Shown in pieces: positions 1 through 12,131 of a stretch of 64,000 bases of DNA (position 1 is its first letter; each line of letters begins with the position of its first letter). Source of the DNA: Aselliscus stoliczkanus. Lineage: Eukaryota > Chordata > Mammalia > Chiroptera > Hipposideridae. A program made the position numbers and the translations under genes. The notes under the pieces were generated by a model. It did no database searches and was not told the origin of the DNA. It worked only from the letters and a program-made list of their open reading frames with translations. The stretch lies in the NCBI GenBank assembly GCA_033961575.1, contig CM066729.1:100257001-100321000 (forward strand), given 5' to 3'.

Positions 1-356
1 ATAATAAATGTCAGAAAGCAAGAACGCAGTGGTGGCAATGGCCCCTGATGTACGGCATATGGAAGAGAGGATCCTCATGTAGAGCTTTCACTGCTAAGGG
101 CATATGCATTACGGTGTGCTAATGCTCACTGATCAGTTTTCAATAGTACAATCGGGCGGGCAGTCTAGAATAACAACCATGGAATGGAAAATAGATATTA
201 GCAGCATGCCCTAACATATCAGTGTGCATGAGTGTGTGTCGTTAAATAAAAAATTAGAGTAACTCTATATCCGGTGGATTGGCTTCTACTTGCTTCTACT
301 CCTTTCTCCCTTAAGACTATATCTTGTCATTACTCAGAAATTCTCTGCTTATAAAA
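1..356. other. Unclassified intergenic sequence
   Basis: I see no open frame of note, RNA gene or repeat family that I recognise. A few short GC-richer words occur, but nothing supports a function. Confidence 0.5.
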
Positions 357-528
357 TTTTGAATACAAGGGCTGGCCGAGTGGCTCAGTTGGTTAAGAGC
401 TCGCTCAAGAGTGTGATCTGAGCTCTAAGCAACAGCAGTTCAATGCCCAGCCCGAGCTAAGCTGCCGCTGAGCTGCCATCAGGTAGCAGGATGGCTCAGT
501 TAAAAAAAAATTTTTTTTTTGAATACAA
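357..528 (+). mobile_element. SINE family B, with target duplication
   Basis: A tRNA-derived SINE occupies about 369-510. Its head has an A-box-like stretch (gtggctcagttgg) and a B-box-like stretch (gttcaatgccc). It continues with a gctgagctgc-rich body and ends in an A/T tract. The 12-bp duplication ttttgaatacaa is at 357-368 and 517-528. Two close relatives lie at 36712 and 44336. The A-run is followed directly by a T-run, so the exact tail boundary is uncertain. Confidence 0.9.
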
Positions 529-2351
529 AACATCTAACTATACTGTCATCAACTCCTACGAGTATCTTTCAGTCTTTTACTTGGTTACTCCCGTTTTTCC
601 TGTTTTCAAGTTTATCCTATCCATTTACTCCTGTTCTATTGGCCCACTTTTGGCTCTGTTCCTTCTCTACTCATCTTCAATTTAGCCGCTTTCATGCAAA
701 TAGCCTCAACTTTCCTTTCCCACATTGTCCCTAACCCATTCAATGCCAGCTACCTGCCTTCAATGGACACATGGCTGCTGAGTGCCCCTGAGGAAAACGT
801 ACCTGAAAGCTAGTGGAACTATACCTGAGTGTCACTCACCCGAGCTGGGCTTGCAGTGGATTTTGGCAGTTCTGTTTCCCTCATCTGTTCTCACTTCTCT
901 GCTTTCCCAAGCAACCTTCTATTTCATCCTGCTGTTCTTTTCAACTTGCTAACTATCACCTTAAATTTTTTTAGAGCACATAGAAGTAATTAGATGGTAA
1001 CTTCCTCACTCTGTAGCTAAACCTACAAACTTACCTGCATTTACCACTATTCTTTTCAATTTCCCTCCTGTTGGGGTAGGAGACATGGCCCACTTTTTAA
1101 AAACAAATTCTTCAGTATGGGCAAGATTTTATCTCCTCTCACACCCTTAGGTATCCTATTATGCTGGTTCTCCCAGCTCTTTCATGAACCTTCAATAAAA
1201 CAAGCTACACTTTTTGGCATCTTCATTTTACAAAGAAACCTCACTTTTTTTCTGACCTTGGTTTCTCTCTCACCTTTACCACCCATTTCTCCTCCCCTTC
1301 AAAGACACATTTCATGAATGGGTTGACTAAGGTTGTCGTCTCTACTTCTCATCTCCCATTCACTTCTCTTTTATTTTTAGAAGGGTTTTGCAGTATCAAA
1401 ATATTTGAAGAAAAATAGCATTTCTACATAAACTACATCATCACTTTGCTGTTAAGGATTTTCAGCATGTTTCCAATTTCCAGACTAAAGCACATAAATA
1501 AATGTGTTTCCTAAGTTAGAGGAACAACTCTTTTATAGTCTTGACCCCATTTACAAAGAGACAATGCAATTTACTAAATGGTGCCCCAATGACCTGAAAG
1601 GTTAATTCAGATCAAACATGCAAGTAGTTTTTAATCTTTGTGGAGAAGTTGATTCACTGTCTAATATATGATCTCTAGTGACCTGAATCAGGCCCAAGCC
1701 TACCTGCTCCTGTAGAAATTAAGTGTATCTATATTCTCTTTTAGTCATTCTCTCAAGCTACATTTGAGTCTACGTTCAGATCTAAACCTTATTAACAAGG
1801 AATTGGAGGTAGGCATGCAATCCTTTGGCAAGAAGCTATCAAAAAAATTTCACATTTAGGAGAGGCAAGAACGGCAGTGGGGACCACTGAAGACAATGGA
1901 CAATAAGCCTATGAAAAGGTTTTGTTCTGCAATATGCATTCCCTTCATTTCTAGTTCATTGTTACACATATTAGTCTATCATGCCAATGTATTTAAATAA
2001 ATAAACTTGAACTATTGGGTGGTCAATATGTGCATTTCAGGAAGCAAGTAGTGGATATAGCTAGCAGAAAGAGAAGACAGAAACCTCAGAAAGATCACAG
2101 TAATTCTATGCAGAGACAATACAAAAATTGGGAACTAAATATGATTTTCATGGCACAATCATGCAAACATTGTCATTCAGGGCCTGTCTCAATCTCACAT
2201 TAACATTTTTTTTTTTTTTTGGTGGGGGGTTAATGTTGCATGGACAGATTACATCATATCTTATTTACTGTTAACTACTGATGAACCCTAAACCCCCTCA
2301 GGACCTATCACCTTATTAATATAGTCTCTATTAGGAATATTATATCTATTG
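529..2351. other. Unclassified intergenic sequence with weak old-repeat signal
   Basis: There is no convincing gene. The pyrimidine-rich part around 1220-1380 reads like antisense L2 body sequence, but too weakly to call. A T-run lies at 2204-2220, followed by a short G-run. The short open frames (for example at 491-734 and 1117-1317) are low-complexity and show no known domain. Confidence 0.45.
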
Positions 2352-2475
2352 TAGGCTTCTTGGTTGTGAACATCAAAATTGCTGGTAGGGCTTTTAAATG
2401 ATTAAAATGGTCCCATCACCCACACCCCACCCAATTAAGATCTGAATCAGTTGTGTTGGGGTGGGACATGTATAT
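2352..2475 (-). repeat. MER5-like hAT relic
   Basis: The segment follows the MER5A layout in reverse: a 'gggctt...aaaa' block, a C-rich 'ccccaccc' block, then 'tctgaatcag...tggggtggg'. It is strongly diverged and has no open frame. MER5 elements are non-autonomous hAT-Charlie transposons shared by eutherians. The identification is from memory of the consensus. Confidence 0.6.
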
Positions 2476-5111
2476 ATGTATTTAAAAACCAAAAACAAAC
2501 AAACAAACAATGCTCTTCAGGCAATTCCAAGATGTATCCAGCATCAAAAACCATTGCTTCTTTAAGATAAAATTCTATAGACCATAATAATATCAAGTTG
2601 TGTATGATCATCTTGATTCCAGCTCTAATGAATGACACACAAAACTACTTATCAGCATTTTAAATAATTTTCTCAGTCCATACCTGCGTAGCTCTTCCTG
2701 TTTCACATTACACATGCTTTTAATAGAAGTAAAGAACAGTCAAAAACCGATATCCCTGGTAATAAACTATCTGTTTGAAATCAAATGCGAAGCAATTAAC
2801 CTATTTAACGTACATGTTGAAACTCCTTGGCTATTCATTGTTCTCAGAAGATGCAGTTGAATGAACACAAATTCACCACAGAATAGAGACTGCTGTCCAC
2901 TTCACTTATTATGACAACCAAGGTATAAATAAATACCAAAATATAGGTAGGGTTCAAAAAAATAAATATTGGATTTGTTACAGTATTTTCTTAAATTTGA
3001 TGTTAATCCCCTCAGTGGAAAGAGATTCAACAATTTAATAGATGTTTCACACCTAGCTTTGGTGTGAAACTAGTTATGCCCCAAATAATCTCACTTTCCT
3101 GCTGATAAGAGCTATTAAATATCAGCATGAATTTCTTGACCAGCTCCAGGGGTTGAAACAAATTATTTCTTGCCAGTTCCCTACTCCTTACGCATATGGA
3201 ACATCCTTTATTCATTGGTGATAGCATTTATGTATTTAAGGAAATGGAACAAAATGAGTTTTCTGTAGAGATTTAGTTCTGATTCAGCCTTTAAAAAAGT
3301 AGCTTCTATCAATTAAAAATTGGTAATATATTGTTTGAGAAAATGTGAAATTCTGTACAAAAAATATTTAATTTGAGTTGAAATTTCTTAAAGAATAACA
3401 ATTGGTTGAAATATATTCTTCACAGATTATTAATACAAAATATTAATGTTTTAATATTGTTATAAAATATCAGATAGCAACAAAAAAGAGATCTATATAA
3501 ATTGTGTATGTGCAAATGTCTACATTTATCTATCAACTGGTAAATACAGCCATCTTTAGTGCTAATTCTTGTCTTGAATATATATATTAGAATAATCTAT
3601 TGATAAAAAAAATCATCCATAAATTAGGTTTTATTGTCAACTTTTTACACCAACAACATACTCAGAAGTATATTGATGTTGGCATTATTTAAACATGTCA
3701 AGTTAGAACTTCACTTCTATATATAGTTAGGCCTTTTCCAACTAGCACAAATTAAGTGAATAAAAATGACTTTCTTAACAACTTAATGGTAATATTCAAA
3801 GGATTTCTCAAAAAGGCCAAATAATCAATGAATAACATGGTGTAGAGTCATCTGTGGTAATTTCCCTCAAATAAAATAATGAAAGCTTCAGAGAGGCAGT
3901 ATTTTAAGTACTTATCTTATTATCTGTCAATAGATGAAACTTTTAATAACACGCTAAAACAGGGACTGTATATGGTCTAGAGAATAACAGGTATGATTAT
4001 AAAGAAATGGTTAACCACTGATGAGGGTGTTTTCTTGATTTCGACGCAAAGGCCTTTTCCACCTGCTGATATGTCACTATTACTAAAACAAAAATCCACT
4101 AGAATGAGTTGTCCTACATGAAATATCAAATGAATATCCCATAATGAATACAACCATATAATATTGGAAGTACCTATTCAGTACAATTTGCCAGGATTTA
4201 GCTACATGAGTCCCATTATCATTAATAAAATATGAGGCTAAATCGCCTTGATGCATTTGACCCTAAGAAGATCATGTTTCCTACTTTCAGGGAAAGAAAA
4301 AAACATACAACAATGTAAAACTTATTCCTCAATAGACAGGAATAACTCCTATCATTGTAATACAGTGAGGTCTAGCTTTTCCAGTTTCTTTTGTGGAGCA
4401 AAGAGGTGATACATAGGAAGTTCATTTAGAAAATCTTGATTGCCTGAATTAAGAAAAACATAGTTCAGGTAATAAAATGAATCACTTCACCTGTTTTCAC
4501 TGCAGGCCAGGTTAAAGATAAACAAAAAATTAAAAAATAAAAATTGTTTGCAACCCAATTCCATTGGTATTTGTATTAATTTGAACATAAGTATTATTTA
4601 ATTGAAATGTACACAGATCTACGTGACCTGCCATTAACATCATATTGCTGTTTTTGTTCATGCCGAGAGAGAGAGTCAGATCTCAGGGTTCCTGTGCATC
4701 CTATTTATTTTTCAGGTTTTCTGGTCTATTGTTTTCTTCTGGTCTATTGATTTGGGAGTATTATTCCGGGGAAACACAAATAACCTACAGAGTGGCAATT
4801 GGTGACATAATATATTTCTTAGCATGTAATTGACATTTTGGGTGATTTTTCTGTTTATTTCCTAACCGTCTGTTTACTATTCCCATGAAACCTTCTGTCA
4901 GTAAAGTATAGAAAACAACATACATGGGGTTAGGGAATGAAAATAGGAAAAAAGTGATACACTAGCTTTCCTATTATAAATAAATAAACATATATATAAA
5001 TACATATTCTGGGGGTGCCAAAAATGTACATATTTTAAGAGATGTTATCTATGTATTACTTTTCAAAGTTGAATTGAATTATGGTAGCAATGTGTAGTAT
5101 GCTATTCACTC
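2476..5111. other. Unclassified AT-rich sequence
   Basis: No gene or confident repeat is seen across this stretch. It includes a short (CAAA)n run near 2496-2510 and many AT-rich words. The open frames at 3027-3227 and 4645-4833 show no domain or conserved pattern. Confidence 0.5.
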
Positions 5112-5129
5112 AAAAGATGGAGTTAATCA

Positions 5130-6598
5130 GAAACTTCCAGTAAGATGGCAGAATAGATGGACGCTTTCCCAACTGCCTCCCAGGATCATGTCAAAATTTC
5201 AAATAATTTATACAACATTTAACCTCAGAAATCCCCTGAATACTAGATGAACAGTACCTCTAAACAAAGGACCTAAAGAGGAGGCCACTCAAGCCTGGTA
5301 GAAGAGGTGCAGATGAGAGAGGGCGAGCTCCCAGAGGGATGCCCCAGCTGTGGGGAGGCTTCTCCGGTTGGGGGAGAGACTCTCTGGCCCCTCACCAAGC
5401 TCACTAGCCCAGAGCTGCTTTGCCAGGAAGAGGAGTTCTATGATAGCAGGCAGTAGATATTAGTGAGGACTCTCTTTGCTCGGCTCGGTGATGCTGAGGG
5501 TGGCTGGAGAACCAGTCGGGCCAGCGCATGGGTTCGCTTGCCAGTGAGCACTCACTTGGTTCCTGTTGGAGGGAGTAGCTGTGTGAGCCGGGCCCAGGAG
5601 CCTGTGGGAAAGGACTGAACTGAGCACTTTTGGTGCAGAAGCTGGAGGTTTTGGGACCGTTGTTCCCCTGGTGTGGAGCTTGCACATGAGTGGTGTACAG
5701 GAGGGCGCCATTTTTTCAGGGTTAGGCCCTCCAACAGAGGGTCAGATCTGGGACCGCATTGGTCTGGTGAAATTGGCGCAGGAGTGTATGTATGTGTGCG
5801 CGCACACGCATGCGGCCTTGGATTCCCACCCACCGACCTGCTTGTGCTGCATTGCCAGGGAAATGCTAGGCAAGTGCCCTCTGGCTCCAACAGGCTGTGC
5901 ATTGAGACTCAGGAGTGTGCAAGCTGCCTTGGGTCCCTGCTCTCTGCACTATTTGTGCAGAGTCCAGGCTGCAGATTGGCTGTTGGGCTGCTTAGCCTGA
6001 TCTGCAGGCAGCTGATTGGGACAGGCTGGGACAGGGAGCTTTCCTGAGAGTGTTGGGCTGGGAGCTGTGTGCCTGTGTAATCTGATCGAGGCTTTCCTGG
6101 CAAGTTGGTGTGGGCTGGTGGCTGGTGCAGAGTGCATGCTGCTCTGTTTTCATGGGGGCCACTTACCACATCAAGTGGTGCCTTGGGGGCCTGCCCCACC
6201 CACCTAGAGCTGTGTTGCCAGAGGCACCCTGAGCCCCTGGTGACTGGCCCACACCACCACAGGCCACAGAGGGTTTTTTTTTCAGCAGCAGACAACCTGC
6301 AACAACCTGTGAAGACTTTTTTTTTTTTTTTTTTGTTAGTGAGCACGTTTCCACAGCACACAGCAGCTAATTGCAGAAAGATCACTGCAAGCCTGAGAGG
6401 GAGGCCAGTGCATTACACGTTAAGCTCTTCCCCCCAATAGCTGGTGTTGAGTCACCCAGACACTCTCTATTGCGGAGCAAGTGGTCTGCAGATTAAAGAG
6501 GATGGAGAGCCCCCCCCACCTTTTCTTTTTTTTCCTTTTTTTTTTCTTTTCTCTCTTCTTTCTAGGCGATCTATCTAATACATTGAAGCATTCACAGA
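5130..6598 (+). promoter_or_regulatory. L1 5' UTR / internal promoter region
   Basis: This is the GC-richer untranslated leader between the left duplication and the ORF1 start. A YY1-like motif, aagatggc (5142-5149), lies within 20 bp of the element start; in human L1 the YY1 site sits in the same place and sets the transcription start. An alternating purine/pyrimidine patch (tgtgcgcgcacacgcatgcg, about 5794-5813) and a C/T-rich run (6512-6560) are also present. Open frames on both strands here (5404-6440) have no L1 or other protein match and are probably chance frames in GC-rich leader. Confidence 0.75.
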
Positions 6599-7543
6599 AT
6601 GACAGCCAGAACGAAGAAACAAAGAAACATGTCCCAAGTAAAAGATCAAAAGAAAACTCTAGAAATGAAACTAAATGAAACAGAGGTATCCAAACTTTCA
6701 GAGACAGAGTTTAGAACACTGATGATAAGAATGTTTAAGGAACTTAGTGAGACATAAAGAAAGATAGGGAAACCATAAAAAACAACCAGTTAGAACTAAA
6801 GAATACAATAACTGAAATGAAGAACACACTTGAAGGAATCAGCAGTAGAATAGATGAAGCAGAGGAGCGGATCAGCGAATTAAAAGACAAAATAGCAGAA
6901 ATCACCCAGTTGGAACAAAAAAAAGAAAAAGGAATAAAAAAGAATGAAAATAGTTTAAGAGACCTCTGGGACATCATGAAACATAACAATTTTTACAGCA
7001 TAGGAATACCAGGAGAAGAGAAGAAGCAAGGGATTGAGAATGTATTTAAGAAATAATGTCTGAAAACTTCCATACCCTGGTGAAGGAAATCGACATACAA
7101 GCCCAGGAAATGCAGAGAGTTCCAAACAGGCTGAATCCAAACAGGCCCAACCAAGACACATCAAAGTTAAAATGGCAAAGCTTAAAAAAAAAGACAGAAT
7201 CCTAAAAGCAGCAAGAGAAAGACAGCAGGTTATATACAAAGGAACTCCTATAAGATTAACAGCTGACTTTTCTTCACAAACTCTGCAGGCCAGAAGGGAG
7301 TGGCAGGAGATATTCAAAGTGACACAAAATAAAGGCCTACAACCAAGATTGTGCTACCCAGCATGGCTATCACTTAAAATTGAAGGAGAGATAAAGAGCT
7401 TCTCAGAAAAGAATAAGCTTAAGGAGCTCATTACCACCAAGCCAGGCTTGCAGGAAATGTTAAAAGGGCTTTTCAAAATTGAAAAAAGGGGAAAACAAGC
7501 TAACCCAGGAAGACAAGAAATACAAATAACAAAATGTCAATAA
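6599..7543 (+). pseudogene. L1 ORF1p relic (RNA-binding chaperone)
   Basis: Broken L1 ORF1, whose product normally trimerises and coats L1 RNA in the cytoplasmic RNP. The probable start ATG at 6599 opens with a basic N-terminus (MTARTKKQ). That frame meets a stop at 6755-6757 and another at about 6776. The coiled-coil part continues at 6817-7056 (ISSRIDEAEERISELKDKI), then ends in a stop. The C-terminal domain is in a third open stretch, 7172-7543, with the typical KKKDRILKAARE and PIRLTADFS segments. The reading-frame breaks make a functional protein impossible. The stop at 7541-7543 overlaps the ORF2 start at 7534, so the two frames overlap by 10 bases. Confidence 0.9.
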
Positions 7544-10500
7544 ATATGCACCTATCAGTAATCACTTTAAATGTGAATGGGCTAAATGCTCCAATCAAAA
7601 GACATAGAGTGGCTAAGTGGATAAGAAAACTGGACCCATGCATATGCTGTCTACAAGAGACTCGTCTCAGATCAAAAGACACACACAGACTGAAAGTAAA
7701 GGGATGGAATAAGATATTTCATGCAAACGGAAATGAGAAAAAAGCTGGAGTAGCAATACTTATTTCAGACAAAATAGACTTTATTTATTTATTTAATTTT
7801 TTATTTGAGCGCAGTGTCACTGGCCCTCATATGTGGGACCCAAACTGGGGCCACTGGCTACCCAATCGAGCGCTTAACCACCGTGCCACTCGGCCAGCCT
7901 AAAATAGACTTTAAAATGAAGACTACAATAAAAGACAAAGAAGGGCACTACATAATAATAAAGGGATCGATTCAACAAGAGGGCATAACCCTAGTAAACA
8001 TCTATGCACTCAATATAGGAGCTCCTAAATATATAAAACAGATTTTGACAGATATAAAGACAGAGATCAACAGTAACACTATCATAGTAGGGGACTTCAA
8101 CACCCCATTGTCACCAATGGATGTATCCTCCAGACAGAAAACCAACACAGACATAGTGTCCTTAAATGACACTTTAGACCAGCTAGATTTATATGATATT
8201 TTTAGAGCATTTCACCCCAAAGCTACAGAATATATGTTCTTCTCAAGTGCACATGGAACTTTTTCCAAGATAGACCATATATTAGGCCACAAAACAAGTC
8301 TCAACAAATTAAAGAAGATTGCAATCATATCAAGTGTCTTCTCTGACCACAATGCTATGAAACTAGAAATCAATTATAGGAAGAAATCTGGAAAGCTTAC
8401 AAATACATGGAGACTAAATAACACGTTACTAAAGAGTGAGTGGGTCAAAAATAAGATCAAGGAGGAAATCAAAAGATACCTCGAGACAAACGAAAAGGAA
8501 AACACCATGACCCAAAAATCTCTGGGATGCAGCAAAAGCAGTCCTAAGAGGGAAGTTCATAGCAGTGCAGGCCTACCTAAAGAAGGAAGAAAAATCTCAA
8601 GTCAACAGACTACCTTTACACCTAAGGGAACTTGAAAAAGAACAGCAAAACAAGCCTAAAGGGAGTATAAGGGAGGAAATAATAAAGACCAGAGCAGAAA
8701 TAAATGAAATAGAGAACAAAACAGCAATACAAAAGATCAATGAAACCAGGAATTGGTTTTTTTTGAAAAGATAAACAAAATCGACAAACCCTTAGCCAGA
8801 CTAACCAAGAAAAAGAGAGGACCCAAATTAATAAAATCAGAAATGAAAGAGGAGAAGTGACAACAGATACCACAGAAATACAGAAAATTTTAAGAAAATA
8901 CTATGAGCAACTATATGTTAACAAATTTGACAATCTGGAAGAAATGGATAAATTTCTAGAAGCATACAATCTACCAAGTCTGAACCAAAAAGAAACAGAA
9001 ACTCTGAACAGACTGATTACTGCCAAAGAAATTGATTCATAATCAACAATCTTCCAACAAACAAAAGCCCTGGACCAGATGGCTTCACAGTTGAATTTTA
9101 CAAAACATTCAAAAAGGAATTAATACCTATTCTTCTCAAACTATTCCAAAAATTACAGAAGGAGGGAAGGCTCCCAAACTCTTTCTATGAAGCCACTATC
9201 ACCCTGATTCCTAAGTCAGACAAAGATATTAGAAAAAAGGAAAGCTACAGGCCGATATCCCTAAAGAACATAAATGCAAAAATTCTCAACAAAATACTAG
9301 CAAACCGAATTTATCATCTCATTAAAAATATCATACACCACGATCAAGTGGGATTTATTCCTGGTATGCAAGGTTGGTTCAATATCCACAAATCAATTAA
9401 CGTAATACATCACATTAACAAAATGAAAAATAAAAATCATATGATCATATCAATAGATGCAGAAAAAGCATTTGACAAAATCCAGCAGCCATTTATGATA
9501 AAAACTCTTAGCAAAGTGGGAATAGTGGGATCATATCTCAACATAATAAAGGCCATATATGATAAGCCCACAGCAAACATCGTACTCAACGGGGAAAGGA
9601 TAAAAGTTTTCCCCTTAAGATCAGGAGAAAGACAAGGCTGCCCACTTTCACCACTTCTATTTAACATAGTTCTGGAAGTTCTTGCCACCGCAATTAGACA
9701 TGAAAATGAAATAAAAGGCATCCAAATTGGAAAAGAGGAAATAAAATTGTCGTTATTTGCAGATGACATGAAACAATATAGAGAGAATCCCAACGACTCC
9801 ACCAAAAAAACTGCTAGAACTGATAAACAAATTTGGTAAGGTAGCAGGATACAAAATTAATATTCAGAAATCAGTTGCATTTGTATACACAAATAATAAA
9901 CTATCAGAAGAAGAAATCAGGAAATCAATCCCTTTACAATTGCTTCAAGAACAATAAAATATCTAAGTATCAATTTAACTATAGAAGTAAAAAACCTGTA
10001 CTCAGAAAATTATGAGACACTGAAAAGAGAAATCGAAGAAGATACACATAAATGGAAATACATACCATGCTCATGGATAGGAAGAATTAATATAGTTAAA
10101 ATGTCAATACTATCTAAGGGAATATATAGATTCAATGCAATTCCATTCAAATTACCAAAGACATTTTTCTCAGAAATATAACATAGAATCCTAAAATTTA
10201 TATGGACCCACAAAAGACCCCGAATAGCCACAGCAATCTTGAGAAATAAGAACAAAGTGGGAGGCATCACACTACCTGACATCAAAACATACTACAAGGC
10301 TACAGTAATCATAACAGTATGGTACTGGCATAAAAACAGACACACAGACCAATGGAACAGAATAGAGAGCCCAGGAATAAACCCATCCATATATGGTCAT
10401 TTAATCTCTGACAATGGAAGCACGAATTTACATTGGAGTAAAGATAGTCTATTTAATAAATGGTGCTGGGTAAATTGGACTGACATGCAAAAAAATGAAA

Positions 10501-11481
10501 ATGGACCACCTACTTACACCATATATGAGAAGAAACTCAAAATGGATTAAAGACTTAAATGTAACACCTGAAACCATAAAACTTCTAGAAGAAAACATAG
10601 GGAATAATTTTGCAGACATTACCCTGAGTAATATTTTTTCTGATATATGCCCTTGGGCTAGGGAAATAGAACAAAAAATGAACGTATGGGATTACATCGA
10701 ACTTAAAAGTTTTTCCCAGCAAAGGAAATCATCAATAAAACAAAAAGTCAGACTATTGAATAGGAGAAGATATTTGCCAATGATATATCTGATAAGAGGT
10801 TGATATCCAAAATTTATAAAACACTCATGCAATTCAACACCAAAAAACCAAACAACCCAATTAAAAAATGGGCAGAGGATATGAGGAGGCATTTCTCTAA
10901 AGAGGACATACAGATGGCCAACAGGCATATGAAAAAATGTTCAACCTCACTAATCATCAGAGAAATGCAAATAAAAACCACAATGAGATACCACCTCACT
11001 CTGGTCAGAATGGCCATCATCAGTAAATCAACAAACAACAAGTGCTGATGAGGTTGTGGGGAAAAGGGAACCCTGATACACTGTTGGTGGGATTGCAGGT
11101 TGGTGCAGTCACCACGGAATTCAGTATGGAGGTATCTCAAAAAAACTGGAAATGGAACTACAGTATGACCCAGCAATTCCACTCTTGGATATCTACCCAG
11201 AAGAATCCAAGATACTAATTCGAAAAAATATATGCACCCCTATGTTTATTGCAGCACTATTTACAATAGCCAAGACTTGGAAACAACCGAAATGCCCATC
11301 GGTAGAAGACTGGATTAAGAAACTGTGGTGCATTTATACAATGGAGTATTACTCCGCTATAAAGAAGAATGAAATCGTACCATTTGCAACGATATGAATG
11401 GACCTAAAGACTATTATGTTAAGTGAAATAAGTCAGTTGGAGAAAGACAAATATATGATCTCACTTATATGTGGAATCTGA
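7534..11481 (+). pseudogene. L1 ORF2p relic (endonuclease + reverse transcriptase)
   Basis: ORF2 encodes the nicking endonuclease and reverse transcriptase for target-primed insertion. The endonuclease motifs remain visible: TLNVNG and LQETR before the SINE, then GDFN, KIDHILG and SDHN after it. Breaks follow: a frame change near 8512, another at a T-run near 8757, and a stop at 9040. RT blocks are clear at 9070-9835 ([48 protein letters not shown]), with a frame-altering deletion just after FADDM. The C-terminal part is readable around 11152-11394 ([26 protein letters not shown]). A TGA at 11395-11397 is premature: the frame continues to the expected stop at 11479-11481. No active enzyme is possible. 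Confidence 0.92.
7771..7913 (-). mobile_element. SINE family A inside L1 ORF2, perfect TSD
   Basis: A reverse-oriented head-only SINE (7784-7900) splits the L1 endonuclease region. The 13-bp duplication aaaatagacttta is identical at 7771-7783 and 7901-7913. Read on the minus strand it has a tRNA-Leu/Ser-like start (ggccgagtggcacggtgg), a B-box-like gtttgggtcccac, and an AT-rich tail derived from A-tract decay. The insertion is younger than the L1. Confidence 0.93.
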
Positions 11482-11972
11482 AAAACTGTATGAATGAGTA
11501 AAGTAAACAGAAACAATCTCATAGATATAGAGGAAAAACTGATGGTTGCTAATTGGGAGGGGAGTGGGGACGAGGTAGAAGGGGAAGGGATTAGACAGCA
11601 TAAATAGGTAACTAAAATATTGCCACAGGGTTATGAAAGACAGTTTGGGGGATACAATAATGTAAATATTTTGTGAGTTGTCAGATGGTCACATGTCTTG
11701 TTAGGGAGACCACTTCACGGATGGAGTAGAGGCTTGATCACTGTACTGTATACCTGAAACTGATGTTGTATAATATTGTATGCCAACTGTAATTGAATAT
11801 ATAGATAGTCATGGGATGTGGATTATACTGTGGAAGGGAGTCAAAGGAATTGTAACAGATATATATAGTATGGGGGGGGAGAAATGGGGTGGTGAATTGG
11901 GGGAGGGAGGTTGTCACTTTGAGGGGTAAAAAGTGTAACTATTGCACTGTGTTGTACACCTGAAACTAATTT
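11482..11972 (+). other. L1 3' UTR (type I) with G-rich tract
   Basis: Non-coding end of the full-length L1. It carries G-runs (for example 11565-11590 and 11872-11911) and ends with ttgtacacctgaaactaat, then an A-run. Tails of the same type occur at 39437 and, reversed, at 45531. Other L1 tails here have a different 3' end that closes with 'caataaacttt', so at least two L1 lineages left copies. Confidence 0.85.
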
Positions 11973-11985
11973 AAAAAAAAAAACG

Positions 11986-12093
11986 TTGGACCGGCCGAGT
12001 GGCGCGGTGGTTGAGCGCTGGCTTGGGAAGCCAGCGGCCCAGGTTCGCATCCCACATATGAGGGGCAGTGACACTGTCCTCAAAAAAAAAAAA
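11986..12093 (+). mobile_element. SINE family A within the L1 tail
   Basis: Head-only SINE (ggccgagtggcgcggtgg, B-box-like aggttcgcatccc, end 'gacactgtcctc' plus A-run) placed after the L1 3' UTR A-run. No duplication of its own can be separated from the A-rich flanks. It lies inside the L1 target duplication and is followed by about 40 bp that is neither L1 nor SINE, so it was probably carried in by the L1 transcript. Confidence 0.85.
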
Positions 12094-12131
12094 GAGCTTA
12101 TTTCAGAATAAAAGAATTTAACAACAACAAA
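12094..12131 (+). other. Probable L1 3'-transduced segment with AATAAA
   Basis: Sequence after the SINE A-run and before the right L1 duplication. It starts gagcttatttcag, has aataaa at 12107-12112, and ends in an A-rich tract. This is what an L1 transcript would leave if it ran past its own weak polyadenylation site into downstream genomic DNA. Confidence 0.65.

Noticed and set aside
5404..6440. Several overlapping open frames of 60-158 codons on both strands
   Set aside because: They lie in the GC-rich L1 5' UTR, overlap on both strands, show no domain and no start context, and are what GC-rich non-coding DNA produces.
8622..8873. Minus-strand hydrophobic frame of 83 codons, possible membrane protein
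   Set aside because: It is the complement of A-rich L1 ORF2 sequence; antisense of Lys/Glu-rich code reads as Phe/Leu-rich.
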